In this document: piece after piece, positions 33,529 to 43,034 of the stretch
Numbering within the stretch: the stretch's first letter is position 1
Layout of the letters: each line of letters starts with the position of its first letter
NCBI GenBank assembly: GCA_903932155.1
Contig: CAIZFH010000229.1
Span: forward strand, 1 to 64,000
Direction: 5' to 3'
DNA: 64,000 nt
From: an uncultured Granulicella sp.
GTDB lineage: Bacteria > Acidobacteriota > Terriglobia > Terriglobales > Acidobacteriaceae
Notes under the pieces: model-generated
Databases searched by the model: none
What the model saw: the letters and a program-made list of their open reading frames with translations, nothing else
Told to the model about the DNA's origin: nothing
Translations under genes and position numbers: made by a program

Positions 33529-35145
33529 ATGAAGATCGTACTCGCAGAGAAAGTTTCCCCAGCAACCCTCGCCGTCCTCAAGGAAGAACCGGGCTGGAAC
33601 GTCGTAACTGCCGATCAGATCGCGAAACTCGGGCCCGGAGGACTTGAATCCGAACTCGCAGACGCCGACGCGCTCGTCGTCCGTTCTGCTGTGCAGGTCG
33701 ACGCCAAGCTGCTCGAGTCCGCGCCCAAGCTCCGTGCTATCGGCCGCGCTGGTGTCGGCGTAGATAACATCGACATCGATGCCGCCACGCACTCCGGCAT
33801 CGTCGTCATGAACACGCCCGGTGCCAACGCAGTCGCCGTCGCCGAACTTGCCATCGGCCTTATGATCTCCATGGCGCGTAGTATCCCACGCGCCAATACC
33901 ACCATGCACGCCGCCAAATGGGAGAAGAAATCCCTGCAAGGTTCCGAGCTGCGCGGCAAAAAGCTCGGCATCGTCGGCCTTGGACGCATCGGACTCGAAG
34001 TTGCGCGCCGCGCTCGCAGCTTCGGTATGGAACTCATCGGATACGACCCATTCATCGCGTCTGTCATCGCGCGTGAGAACCAGGTCGCGCTCGTGCCGCT
34101 CGACGAAATATTCAAGCAGTCCGACTACCTCACCCTGCACGTCGGCCTCACCACGCAGACCGAGGGCATGATTAACGCAGCTTCCCTTCAGCTGATGAAA
34201 CCCGGCGTCCGCATCGTCAACTGTGCGCGCGGCGAACTCATCGTAGACGAAGCCCTCGCCGATGCCATCCGTTCTGGCCACGTCGCCGGAGCGGCGCTTG
34301 ACGTCTTCCGCAAGGAGCCGCTCAAGGATTCGGCCTACTTCGGCCTCGATAACGTCCTCCTCTCGCCCCATGTCGCAGGCTCCACGGACGAGGCGCAGGA
34401 GGCCATCGGAATCCAGCTCGCCAAGCAGGTGCGCGATTACCTCAAGCTCGGCGTGGTGCAGAACGCCGTCAACCTGCCCTCCCTCTCCCACGAGGAGTAT
34501 GTCGAGATCGCACCCTATATCGACATGGCAGAGCGCCTCGGACTCTTCCTCTCCCACGCCACGCAGGGCAATCTGGAGAGCATTCAGATCACCTACGCAG
34601 GGCGCCTCGCCCACGGCAAGACTGATCTCATCCGCAACGCAGCCCTATGCGGCGTCCTCGCAAACACAGAGGCCAACCGCATCAACGCCGCCGCCCTCGC
34701 CGAGGAGCGTGGCATTCGCATCCAGGAGGAGAAGAAGGAGGCAACCAACGGTGGCGCGGGAAGCACTCTGAAACTCGTCCTGCACTCCTCCGGCGGCGAA
34801 GCCAGTGCATCCGCCACCGTGCTCCACGGCAACTCGCCCCGCCTGCTTACCTACGACGACATCGACATCGAGTCCGCGCTGCAGGGAACCATGCTGGTCT
34901 TCCGCAACCACGACGTCCCCGGTGTCATCGGACGTATCGGGACCATCCTGGGCGAGCACTCCGTCAATATCGCCAACTTCGCCCTCGGCCGCTCCGTGCG
35001 CTCCCAACGTATCCCCCAGGGTCAGGCCCTCGCCCTGGTCCAGATCGACTTGAAAAAACCTGGAGACGCCAACACAGCCATCGAAGCGCTGCGCAAAGTC
35101 GAGGCCATCGTTAGTGTGCGCCTGGTCGATCTTGGGAAACTGTAA
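33529..35145 (+). CDS. serA: D-3-phosphoglycerate dehydrogenase
   Basis: 538 residues from ATG 33529; the frame stays open upstream by chance through the repeat element. First enzyme of serine synthesis: oxidises 3-phosphoglycerate with NAD. Order: substrate domain start (AEKVSPATLAVL), GRAGVGVDNID, NAD motif GIVGLGRIGLEVARRA, CARGELIVDEALADAI, SPHVAGSTDEAQ (catalytic His), an intervening domain (about 320-455) and a C-terminal ACT domain (VPGVIGRIGTILGEHSVNIANF) that normally senses serine. No Shine-Dalgarno sequence is evident. Confidence 0.95.
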   Translation: MKIVLAEKVSPATLAVLKEEPGWNVVTADQIAKLGPGGLESELADADALVVRSAVQVDAKLLESAPKLRAIGRAGVGVDNIDIDAATHSGIVVMNTPGANAVAVAELAIGLMISMARSIPRANTTMHAAKWEKKSLQGSELRGKKLGIVGLGRIGLEVARRARSFGMELIGYDPFIASVIARENQVALVPLDEIFKQSDYLTLHVGLTTQTEGMINAASLQLMKPGVRIVNCARGELIVDEALADAIRSGHVAGAALDVFRKEPLKDSAYFGLDNVLLSPHVAGSTDEAQEAIGIQLAKQVRDYLKLGVVQNAVNLPSLSHEEYVEIAPYIDMAERLGLFLSHATQGNLESIQITYAGRLAHGKTDLIRNAALCGVLANTEANRINAAALAEERGIRIQEEKKEATNGGAGSTLKLVLHSSGGEASASATVLHGNSPRLLTYDDIDIESALQGTMLVFRNHDVPGVIGRIGTILGEHSVNIANFALGRSVRSQRIPQGQALALVQIDLKKPGDANTAIEALRKVEAIVSVRLVDLGKL

Positions 35146-35193
35146 TGGCTCGCTCAGAACCAGGTGTTTCTCATGCGCTCGTTTTGCATCGTC

Positions 35194-35212
35194 ATTCTGG
35201 CGCAGCCAGAAT
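35194..35212. repeat. Perfect hairpin after serA
   Basis: ATTCTGGC-GCA-GCCAGAAT, 49 bp past the serA stop. A variant of its left side (CATCGTCAATCTGGCGCAGCC) occurs at 31573-31593, so it seems to be a dispersed repeat as well as a possible terminator. There is no clear T-tract. Confidence 0.5.
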
Positions 35213-35350
35213 CTCAGTATTGAGTCATTGTTCGCTTCTTGCAATAGAATAAGTATCTACAAATATTACAAGTATTCCGATATGTATCAGTTACGGTTTC
35301 AATAGCCAAAATCGGTTGATTTAAGCCGAATCGTTGCAAAGGAATTAGCG

Positions 35351-35722
35351 ATGCCGCTCTACGAATACGAATGTAAACAGTGCAAGAAGCATACTGAAAA
35401 GATCCAGAAGTTCTCCGACAAGGAGATCACCGTGTGCCCACATTGCGGAGGCTTGCTGGAACGCGTCGTCTCCGCGGCCGCCATCTCCTTCAAGGGAGGA
35501 GGATGGTTCAAGGACGGTTACAGCCACGCAAAGCCAAAATCATCCGGCGAGAACGAGAGCAAATCCAAGAGCGACACTGCAACCAAGAGCGACTCCGGAA
35601 ATTCGTCCGCTTCGTCCACCGAATCCTCCGCTTCGTCCAGCAGCGATGCGAAGCCCGCAGCAGCGCCGAGCGCGCCCGCAGCAGCAGCCGCGCCCGCGGC
35701 AGCCAGCTCAGACAAAAAATAG
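35351..35722 (+). CDS. FmdB-family zinc ribbon protein
   Basis: 123 residues. MPLYEYECKQCKKHTEKIQ and TVCPHCGGLLERVVS form the two CxxC zinc knuckles of the FmdB putative regulatory protein family, followed by the usual FKGGGWFKDGY. The second half (about 65-123) is a low-complexity Ser/Lys then Ala/Pro tail. AAAGGA precedes the ATG. The function of this family is not settled. It ends three bases from the convergent gatB stop. Confidence 0.9.
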   Translation: MPLYEYECKQCKKHTEKIQKFSDKEITVCPHCGGLLERVVSAAAISFKGGGWFKDGYSHAKPKSSGENESKSKSDTATKSDSGNSSASSTESSASSSSDAKPAAAPSAPAAAAAPAAASSDKK

Positions 35723-35725
35723 CTG

Positions 35726-37225
35726 TTATTCAGCGCTGCCCAAAGCATCCAGCTTGCGTGTCACCAACTCGTTCAGCAACACCGGATTCGCCTGTCCCTT
35801 CGACAGCCGCATCACGTTGCCGACGAAAAATGCAGCTACGGTTTTCTTGCCGCCGCGATATTGTGCGACCTGCTTCGGGTTCGCCGCGATAACCTCGTCG
35901 ATCATCGCCTCAATCGCTCCCGCATCCGATATCTGCTGCGGCTTATCGCGCTCGTATACCTCGCCAAAGTCCTTGCCCTCGGCAAAGCATGTGTCCAGCA
36001 GTTGCTTCAGCATCTTGCTCGATAGTTCGTCCGACTCAGCTAAATCCGCGGCCTTTACAATCCCAGCCAACGAGACCGGCGATTGATCCAGCTCAAGATT
36101 GGCGGCCTTCAATCGTCCCGTCAGTTCACTCGTAATCAGCGACACCACGCGCTTCGGACTCTTGGCAGCTTTCGCCGCCTCCTCGAAGCGGTCGGCAAAC
36201 GCGCGTGTCGCGGTCAACGTCATCGCGTCCTGTTGGTTGATCTCGTACTGCGCGATCATGCGCAAGCGCCGCGCTTCGGGAAGTTCCGGCAATGCGGTCA
36301 GAATCTCGCGTTGCCAAGCCTCGCCAACCACAAGAGGCGGAAGATCAGGTTCAGGGAAGTAGCGGTAATCGTGCGCTTGCTCCTTCGAGCGCATCGAGTA
36401 GGTTCTTCCCTCGCTGTTGTTCCACAGTCGCGACTCCTGCACCACGCGACCACCGCTTTCAAGCACCTCGATCTGTCGCTCGATCTCGTACTCCAGAGCC
36501 GCGCGAATGTAGCGGAAGCTGTTGACGTTCTTCACCTCGGCTTTTGTGCCAAACTTCGTCGCGCCCTTCAACATCACGCTTACGTTGGCATCGCAGCGCA
36601 GTGAACCTTCTTCCATGTTGCAGTCGCTGACGCCTGTATAAAGCAGAATCTCCTTCAGTCGCGTCAGGTATTCAAACGCCTCGTCCGGCGTGCGAATGTC
36701 CGGCTCACTCACAATCTCGGCCAGCGGAGTGCCGCAGCGGTTCAGGTCGATGTAGGTCTTCGATACCGAGTCGGCAAAGCCGTCGTGTACGCTCTTTCCA
36801 GCATCTTCCTCCAGATGCAGCCGCGTGATTCCTATGCGCTTTGTGGCCCCCGTTGCATCGGGAACGTCGATCCAACCGTTCTCCGCGATCGGCCGATCGA
36901 ACTGCGAGATCTGGTAACCCTTTGGCGAATCGGGATAAAAATAGTTCTTGCGCGAAAAGATGCTAGTCTCGCGAATCTCGCAGTGGATCGCCTTGGACGC
37001 AAGAACGGCCAGCTCCACAGCGCGGCGGTTCAGCACCGGCAGCGCTCCAGGCAAGCCAAGGCAAGTAGGACATACATGCGTGTTCGGCTCACCGCCATAG
37101 CGGTTTACGCAGCCGCAAAATGCCTTCGTCTCAGTCAAAAGTTGGACGTGGACCTCCAACCCGATCACGGGCTGGTACTTGGCTAGAACTTCAGGAGAAA
37201 GTGCGGTTGTCGTGGACATATTCAT
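35726..37225 (-). CDS. gatB: Aspartyl/glutamyl-tRNA amidotransferase subunit B
   Basis: 499 residues. GatB activates Glu-tRNA(Gln) or Asp-tRNA(Asn) for amidation within GatCAB. Marks are YQPVIGLEVHVQLLTETKAFCGC, NTHVCPTCLGLPGALPVLN, NYFYPDSPKGYQISQFDRP, RLHLEEDAGKSVHDG and the C-terminal tRNA-binding YqeY-like tail (VIAANPKQVAQYRGGKKTVAAFFVGNVMR). gatA and gatC are not in the window. The start is ATG 37225 or 37219. Confidence 0.96.
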   Translation of the reverse strand: MNMSTTTALSPEVLAKYQPVIGLEVHVQLLTETKAFCGCVNRYGGEPNTHVCPTCLGLPGALPVLNRRAVELAVLASKAIHCEIRETSIFSRKNYFYPDSPKGYQISQFDRPIAENGWIDVPDATGATKRIGITRLHLEEDAGKSVHDGFADSVSKTYIDLNRCGTPLAEIVSEPDIRTPDEAFEYLTRLKEILLYTGVSDCNMEEGSLRCDANVSVMLKGATKFGTKAEVKNVNSFRYIRAALEYEIERQIEVLESGGRVVQESRLWNNSEGRTYSMRSKEQAHDYRYFPEPDLPPLVVGEAWQREILTALPELPEARRLRMIAQYEINQQDAMTLTATRAFADRFEEAAKAAKSPKRVVSLITSELTGRLKAANLELDQSPVSLAGIVKAADLAESDELSSKMLKQLLDTCFAEGKDFGEVYERDKPQQISDAGAIEAMIDEVIAANPKQVAQYRGGKKTVAAFFVGNVMRLSKGQANPVLLNELVTRKLDALGSAE

Positions 37226-37341
37226 CTCGATTCTAGCAACACGACTCGATGGGCTGTCCTACGAATCGTTTCTGGTCAATTTCATGCTCTCAATCTTCCA
37301 TCCTCTGCGACCCTGTTCCAGCAGGTAGACTTAACCCAGCA

Positions 37342-40300
37342 ATGATTCTGCCATTCGTCCGTGAAGTACTTGCGGACCTTGAAAACTGTGTCCCCTTCGA
37401 TCGTGTCCGTCGCCACCTGAGCGTCGGCAGCGGGCGAAGACGCGTCTCCGGACTCACCTTCACCGCGCGCGCACTGTATCTACCGCTGTTTGTGCGCGCC
37501 GCGCATTCACCTTGCCTGATCCTGGTCTCCGACAACAAGGCCGCGGAGGCGCTGCACGCTGCGATCCTCGCTTCCTGCGAGTTGACTGGAGCGCTCGCCG
37601 CCGACTCCGTTCTGCGACTGCCCTCGCACGATGTGCTGCCGTTCGAAAATCTTTCCCCGCATCCTGAAATCCTGGAAACACGCGCCGCTACGCTGTGGAA
37701 GATCGCTACCGGAACTGCGCAGCTTATCATCGCACCCGTGGAAGCAGTCTGCATGAGGCTTTTCCCCCGCGACCACTATGCAGCCCTTGCGCTGCGCCTG
37801 AAGTGCGGCGAAGAGTACCTGCCAGAGATGCTGGTCGAGCACCTGCTCTCGGTCGGTTACACACGCGTCGACGTGGTCGACATGCCCGGTCAGGTCACGC
37901 TGCGCGGCGGCATTCTGGACGTCTACTCGCCGGAGATGGATCGTCCCGCCCGCCTCAACTTCTTCGGCGATGAGATCGAGTCCATTCGCCGCTTCGATCC
38001 CGAAACGCAGCGCTCTGCCTCGACGCTTGATGAGGCGCTGCTGCTGCCGCTCACCGAAACTCCGGTGACGACAAAGATCCTGGCGGCGATCAATGCGCGC
38101 CTAACGCGCAGTAGCCTCGCCGGTGCGCAGCTCGAAGGCGGTGAAGAGCCAGTCGAGCTGCAGACGCACGTCGCCAATCACAGCGACGAAGCCACCGTCT
38201 TTCCCGGTTGGGAGTTCTTTGCTCCGGTCGCGCGAGCCGCCGCACATGCTAATCTCACCCTGCTCGAACTGCTCGGTTCCGCCACGCGAGTCTTCGTGGA
38301 AGAGCCCGCGATGGTGAAGAACCAGAGTGAACGGTGGTGGAGCAAAGTCGAGCAGCGCCACGAGCGCTCCGGCATTGGCTCCCTCATCCGCCCCGAAGAC
38401 ATCTACATCTCTCCGTGGGAACTCGACGACCGACTGAGCCGATACGCCGGTTGCGAACTCGACCAGCTTGGCTCCGTGGACGTTCTGGATGCTGACCGCA
38501 ACGATCTCTCTGAAATCGACTTCAGCACCCGTCCCACGCAACGCTTCCACGGCAATATCCCCGCGCTCATCGAAACGATTCATACGCTGATGGAGCAGAA
38601 GGCTCGCGTGCTGATCGCAGCTCCAAATCAGGGCGAGGTGGAGCGAATGGCTGGCCTGCTGCAGGAGTATCAGGTGCCATTCCGGCTTGGTTCGCGCACG
38701 CAAATGCCGGGAAGCTCTACTGTTTACAGCGAATCGAGCTACCTCGCCGGAGACTTTCGCACACCGGTCATCGTTCGCACCGCCATCTCCAACGGCGTGC
38801 AGGTGCTTGACCTGCGCGATGCGGATGGCCGCGCCACAGCTCGTCAGATTGTTTTCTTCGGTGCAAACGATCTGGTCGACGACGCCGATGTGCAGGCACG
38901 CGCTGTCCCGCGCTCGAAGTCCAAAACATCCGCCTTCGTCTCTGACTTCCGCGACCTCGCAGTCGGCGACTATGTCGTCCACGTGGAACACGGCATCGCG
39001 CAATACTGCGGCCTGCGTGTCATCGAAGAGAACGGCCAGCCGCCGCTGGAGCTGATGATTCTGGAGTTTGCCGACGAGGCTAAGCTCTATGTCCCGCTCA
39101 CACGTCTCGACCTGATTCAGAAATATCGCAGCAGCGAGACCGGGCCTCCGCCGGAGCGCAACAAGCTGGGCACGCAGGCGTGGCAGAAGACCAAGGCCCG
39201 CGTCAAGAAGGCCATGGCCGACATGAGCGCCGAGCTGCTCAAGCTCTACGCCCAGCGCAAGGCCGCCGTCGGTACTGCGTTCTCGCCAGACAGCAATATG
39301 CAGCGCGAGTTCGAGGACGCCTTCGACTTCAACGAAACGGACGACCAGATTCAAGCCATCGCCGACATCAAGCGCGACATGGAATCGACACAGCCCATGG
39401 ACCGCCTGCTCTGCGGAGACGTCGGTTACGGCAAGACTGAGGTCGCCATGCGCGCGGCATTCAAGGCTGTACAGGATGGCAAACAGGTCGCCGTGCTAAC
39501 GCCGACCACGGTGCTCAGCTTCCAGCATTACGAGAGCTTCAAGCGTCGCTTCGGGAACTTCCCCGTCAACATCGAGATGCTCTCGCGATTCCGCAGCGCC
39601 AAGGAGAGGACTGTGATCCTCGATCGAGCTGCTAACGGCAAGATCGACATCCTGATTGGGACCCACGCCATACTGGCGCAGAAGCTCAAGTTCCAGGACC
39701 TCGGCCTGCTGGTGGTCGACGAGGAGCAGCGCTTCGGCGTGCGACACAAGGAGCGCCTGAAGCAGATGCGCGCTCAGATCGATGTGCTTGCCATGTCTGC
39801 CACGCCCATTCCGCGCACGCTGCACATGTCGCTGGTGGGCCTGCGAGACATGTCCATCATCGAGACACCGCCGAAGGACCGCATGGCCATCCAGACCATC
39901 GTCGCCAAGTTCGACGAGAAGCTGGTGCGCACCGCGATCGAGATGGAGTTGGAGCGCGGCGGCCAGACCTTCTTTGTCCACAACCGCGTGGAAACGATCT
40001 ACGAACTGGCAGCCAAGATTCGCGAGCTTGTCCCTCAGGCGCGCATCGCCATCGGCCACGGCCAGCTCCCCGAAGCCGAACTGGAGCGCGTGATGCTGGC
40101 TTTCATGAACCACGAGTACGACGTTCTGGTCGCAACCTCCATCATCGAGAACGGGCTCGACATTCCACTGGCTAACACCATCCTGATCAACCGCGCGGAT
40201 CGTCACGGACTGGCTGAGCTGTACCAACTGCGCGGTCGCGTGGGACGCAGCAATCGCCGCGCTTACGCCTATCTGTTGATCCCGCAGGAGACCCAGTTGA

Positions 40301-41103
40301 CCGAGATCGCGCGACGTCGCCTGGCCGCGCTAAAGGAGTTCAGCGATCTCGGCGCTGGATTCAAGATCGCCGCGCTCGACCTGGAACTGCGTGGCGCGGG
40401 CAACATGCTGGGCGGCGAACAATCCGGTCACATCGAGGCCATCGGATTCGAGCTTTACACCTCCATGCTGGAAGAGGCTGTGCGCAAGATTAAGGGCGAG
40501 GACGAAAAACCAGCGCACGCTGGAACCTCCATCAACCTCGGCATCTCCGTGCGCATCGACTCCAGCTACATTCCTGAAGAGAACCAGCGTTTGCGCATGT
40601 ACAAGCGCATTGCCGCCGCTGAAGACTTTGCCACGCTTGCGGATGTTCGGGCCGAGCTGGAAGACCGATACGGCAATCCTCCAGAGCCTGTTCTGAACCT
40701 GCTGGCTGCGGGCGAACTTCGCCTTCTGTGCGAGCGACTGGGCATTGCGCAACTTGATCGCAAGCGTACGCAGATCGAAGTGGTGGCGCCAAAACCCGCG
40801 CCGCAACCGGCTTTCTCGCGTAGAGCGCAGCCCGCAAAGCCTGTTGCCAAGACGTTCGTCGAGATGCTGCACATTCGCTTTGCCGCGGCTGCTGCGGACA
40901 CTTCGCAACAAGGCAGCACATCGCTGGCGCACAGCGCGGTCGATCCGGCAGCGATGATGAAGCTGGTGAGCCGCAACACCAAGCGCGGCGCGCAGTTCAC
41001 GGCGCAGGGCGTTTTGCGCTGGCCGCTGACTTCGGCGAAGGCAGAAGACGTGATCGCAGAGACGCGCGCGTTGCTGGAAGCGCTCAATCCACAATCAACG
41101 TAA
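37342..41103 (+). CDS. mfd: Transcription-repair coupling factor
   Basis: 1253 residues from ATG 37342, giving the normal start MILPFVREVLADLEN; the frame is open back to 37249. Mfd removes RNA polymerase stalled at lesions and recruits UvrA. Order: UvrB-homology region (about 1-350), RNA polymerase interaction domain (VGDYVVHVEHGIAQYCGL, about 530-590), helicase with Walker A LLCGDVGYGKTEVA, DEEQ box (VDEEQRFGVRHKE), SATPIPRTLHMSL, helicase C-domain (IENGLDIPLANTILI, QLRGRVGRS), then the TRCF C-terminal domain. Converges with the Hsp15-like gene, two bases apart. Confidence 0.96.
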   Translation: MILPFVREVLADLENCVPFDRVRRHLSVGSGRRRVSGLTFTARALYLPLFVRAAHSPCLILVSDNKAAEALHAAILASCELTGALAADSVLRLPSHDVLPFENLSPHPEILETRAATLWKIATGTAQLIIAPVEAVCMRLFPRDHYAALALRLKCGEEYLPEMLVEHLLSVGYTRVDVVDMPGQVTLRGGILDVYSPEMDRPARLNFFGDEIESIRRFDPETQRSASTLDEALLLPLTETPVTTKILAAINARLTRSSLAGAQLEGGEEPVELQTHVANHSDEATVFPGWEFFAPVARAAAHANLTLLELLGSATRVFVEEPAMVKNQSERWWSKVEQRHERSGIGSLIRPEDIYISPWELDDRLSRYAGCELDQLGSVDVLDADRNDLSEIDFSTRPTQRFHGNIPALIETIHTLMEQKARVLIAAPNQGEVERMAGLLQEYQVPFRLGSRTQMPGSSTVYSESSYLAGDFRTPVIVRTAISNGVQVLDLRDADGRATARQIVFFGANDLVDDADVQARAVPRSKSKTSAFVSDFRDLAVGDYVVHVEHGIAQYCGLRVIEENGQPPLELMILEFADEAKLYVPLTRLDLIQKYRSSETGPPPERNKLGTQAWQKTKARVKKAMADMSAELLKLYAQRKAAVGTAFSPDSNMQREFEDAFDFNETDDQIQAIADIKRDMESTQPMDRLLCGDVGYGKTEVAMRAAFKAVQDGKQVAVLTPTTVLSFQHYESFKRRFGNFPVNIEMLSRFRSAKERTVILDRAANGKIDILIGTHAILAQKLKFQDLGLLVVDEEQRFGVRHKERLKQMRAQIDVLAMSATPIPRTLHMSLVGLRDMSIIETPPKDRMAIQTIVAKFDEKLVRTAIEMELERGGQTFFVHNRVETIYELAAKIRELVPQARIAIGHGQLPEAELERVMLAFMNHEYDVLVATSIIENGLDIPLANTILINRADRHGLAELYQLRGRVGRSNRRAYAYLLIPQETQLTEIARRRLAALKEFSDLGAGFKIAALDLELRGAGNMLGGEQSGHIEAIGFELYTSMLEEAVRKIKGEDEKPAHAGTSINLGISVRIDSSYIPEENQRLRMYKRIAAAEDFATLADVRAELEDRYGNPPEPVLNLLAAGELRLLCERLGIAQLDRKRTQIEVVAPKPAPQPAFSRRAQPAKPVAKTFVEMLHIRFAAAAADTSQQGSTSLAHSAVDPAAMMKLVSRNTKRGAQFTAQGVLRWPLTSAKAEDVIAETRALLEALNPQST

Positions 41104-41105
41104 CG

Positions 41106-41489
41106 TCATTGCTTACCGCTGAAGCTGTGAATCAGGCGGCGATCGCGTTTTGTCGGTCTGCCTGATGGCTGTGCGCCAGCGATTGGACCGAGAAGGCGGC
41201 GAGCTTCGGCGGCCTTGCGGCGAAGTTCGATGCTGGCTTCCGACTCGCAGTACATTGTTTGCGCGATGGAGGCTGAGCCCCGTTGATGGTTAAGCGTGAG
41301 AACTTCGATCTCAAACTCAGCGGCTTCGTTTTTGATGCGCAGCGAGTCTCCGATACGCACTTCGCGGGCAGGCTTGGCGCGGACGCCGTTGGATTCGATG
41401 CGGCCCATTTCGCAGGCCTTGGAGGCAAGTTCGCGTGTCTTGAAGAAGCGCGCCGCCCAAAGCCATTTGTCGATCCGCGTTCCGTCCAT
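41106..41489 (-). CDS. S4-domain RNA-binding protein (Hsp15-like)
   Basis: 127 residues with an N-terminal S4 domain: RIDKWLWAARFFKTRELASKACEMGRIESNGVRAKPAREVRIGDSL. This is the start seen in Hsp15 (HslR), a heat-induced protein that rescues 50S subunits carrying nascent chains. The basic C-terminal tail (RRKAAEARRLLG, RPTKRDRRLIHSF) fits RNA binding. The ATG at 41489 lies just downstream of a G5AG6 tract on the same strand. Hsp15-like identity is probable; a different S4 role is possible. Confidence 0.85.
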   Translation of the reverse strand: MDGTRIDKWLWAARFFKTRELASKACEMGRIESNGVRAKPAREVRIGDSLRIKNEAAEFEIEVLTLNHQRGSASIAQTMYCESEASIELRRKAAEARRLLGPIAGAQPSGRPTKRDRRLIHSFSGKQ

Positions 41490-41505
41490 GCAGACATTGT
41501 ACTTC

Positions 41506-41742
41506 CGGGGTACCCCCCTCCCCCTATTTATGCAAAGTATTCAAACTAAAGAGAAAAGTATATGTACCGGTGGTATACCGACTATGTACCGGGGGTATAC
41601 GACCGGGGCACCTTTTATCTCTTCCACCCTATTTAAATTGTATGCGTTTGGGCATAACTAGTATGCCAAGTATTTGTTGGAGGTAAGTTGCTGGGAGGGA
41701 ATGGGTTATTGGATATTTGGAGGCTCGAGGGTCTTGACACGC
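41506..41742 (+). repeat. G-tract intergenic element, copy 3 (upstream of the Hsp15-like gene)
   Basis: Inverted relative to copy 2. It contains the C6TC5 tract (41513-41524, G5AG6 toward the Hsp15-like gene), the shared 32-base block (41548-41579), a perfect GGCATA-ACTAG-TATGCC dyad (41651-41667) and the shared CGAGGGTCTTGACA end. The tract begins 24 bp upstream of the Hsp15-like start codon. I see no coding frame in it. Confidence 0.8.
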
Positions 41743-41789
41743 GGAATTGCTGAGGTTTTTGGGGAAAGAATTTCAGCCATGCGTGCATT

Positions 41790-41862
41790 CCCACCCTTCC
41801 TCACCCCACCAGCAAAGCTGGTGGGGACCCCGATCGCAAAATACGCGAAGGATGGGACACTC
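41790..41862 (-). repeat. Palindromic element interrupted by a nested hairpin
   Basis: The outer parts CCCACCCTTCC and GCGAAGGATGGGACACTC match the element in reverse orientation. Between them lies a perfect 10-bp stem CCCCACCAGC-AAA-GCTGGTGGGG (41804-41826). Confidence 0.75.
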
Positions 41863-41908
41863 AAAATTTTGTGGTGATTCGAAGATGGTCAATGTGGATT
41901 TATCGTCT

Positions 41909-41945
41909 CCCACCCTTCGCAAAGAACGCGAAGGATGGGGCACCC
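41909..41945 (-). repeat. Palindromic element copy before the secreted protein gene
   Basis: CCCACCCTTCGC ... GCGAAGGATGGGGCACCC, reverse orientation. Confidence 0.85.
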
Positions 41946-42171
41946 AAAATTTGGGAGTGAGTTAGGGTGAGCCACCCGCCCACCCGCCTGAAGACTCAGA
42001 GCTGCGGTGGGGGTGGGGCTGGATGCATCCTGCATTGACATAATGAGGAGGGCAACCTACCGGACGCCGTGTTCGGTATGCTTGAGTGCAGGTGATGCTA
42101 CGTCCTTGACTTTGACCAAGATACCCATCCATCGCGCAGCTCTGCCATTGTCGGGAAGCAGGAGAAGCGTT

Positions 42172-42990
42172 GTGTTTGCAGCTCTGCTATCGCTTGCATT
42201 TGCGCCGGTTTTGTCTGCGCAGAGCGAACCTTCTGCGGCGATGGATGCGACGGCGCTGGTCCGTCGCGCGGTGCAACACAGGCTGGACGCGGAGAAGAAC
42301 CATCCGCTGATTCGCTATGTTGTGCAGCGGCGCGACGAGCGCCGCGTTACAACCAAGGAGATTATAGAGACGGTGGACGGCGACGTTGCGCGCCTGATGG
42401 AAGTGGATGGCAAGCCGCTGAGCGCCACGGCAGAGCGGGCGGAGATGGACCGCCTGAACGCACTGGCTGCGCACCCGGAGATGCAGGAGCGCCGCCAGAA
42501 GAGCGAGCAGAAGGATGCAGAGCGCGTGGACCGGATGCTGGCACTGCTGCCGGATGCGTTTCTCTACCGGTTTGAAGGGATGACCGCCTGCGGAGCGGGC
42601 CAGTGCATTCGGTTGAGCTTTACACCGAATCCGAAGTTCACCCCGCCCAGCCTGGAGTCGGAGCTGATGCGCGGCGTGGCAGGCGAAGTGTGGATCGACG
42701 AAACGCAGGAGCGGCTGGCGCGGCTGGATTGCCACTTTATTGCGGATGTCGAGTTTGGATTTGGGATTCTGGGCAAGCTGAACAAAGGTGGAACGGTGCT
42801 GCTGGAACAGAGCGATGTTGGCGAGCACGACTGGGAGCTTACAGGCCTGACTCTGCATGTGACAGGCAAGGCGCTGATGTTGAAGTCGTTGAGCTTTCAG
42901 ATCCAAGAGAAGGCGAGTCAGTTTGCTCCGGTTGCGGCTGGATTGAAGTATAGAGACGCGATCCAGATGTTGAAGCAAAGCGGACCATAG
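42172..42990 (+). CDS. Secreted protein of unknown function
   Basis: 272 residues from GTG 42172, chosen because GGAG lies seven bases upstream and a signal peptide (FAALLSLAFAPVLSAQ) follows at once. The frame is open back to 42007 (GTG), with ATG at 42043, and a longer N-terminus with an Arg-rich region (SGSRRS) cannot be excluded. The mature part has charged helices (TAERAEMDRLNALAAHPEMQ, RRQKSEQKDAERVDRML), then a beta-rich second half with one possible disulphide (TACGAGQCIRLSF) and GEVWIDETQERLARLDCHF. It is reminiscent of lipoprotein-carrier folds; I do not assign a family. Confidence 0.7.
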   Translation: MFAALLSLAFAPVLSAQSEPSAAMDATALVRRAVQHRLDAEKNHPLIRYVVQRRDERRVTTKEIIETVDGDVARLMEVDGKPLSATAERAEMDRLNALAAHPEMQERRQKSEQKDAERVDRMLALLPDAFLYRFEGMTACGAGQCIRLSFTPNPKFTPPSLESELMRGVAGEVWIDETQERLARLDCHFIADVEFGFGILGKLNKGGTVLLEQSDVGEHDWELTGLTLHVTGKALMLKSLSFQIQEKASQFAPVAAGLKYRDAIQMLKQSGP

Positions 42991-43034
42991 AGGAAAGCTG
43001 AAATAAGACTTGTGGCAATGGAGGAAGAAGGCCC

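Larger units (their letters stand above)
41743..42171. other. Intergenic region with two palindromic elements
   Basis: Between the G-tract element and the secreted protein gene. It holds two palindromic elements (41790-41862 and 41909-41945) and a stretch open in frame with the following gene. I see no ribosome-binding site there that makes a longer start attractive. Confidence 0.5.
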
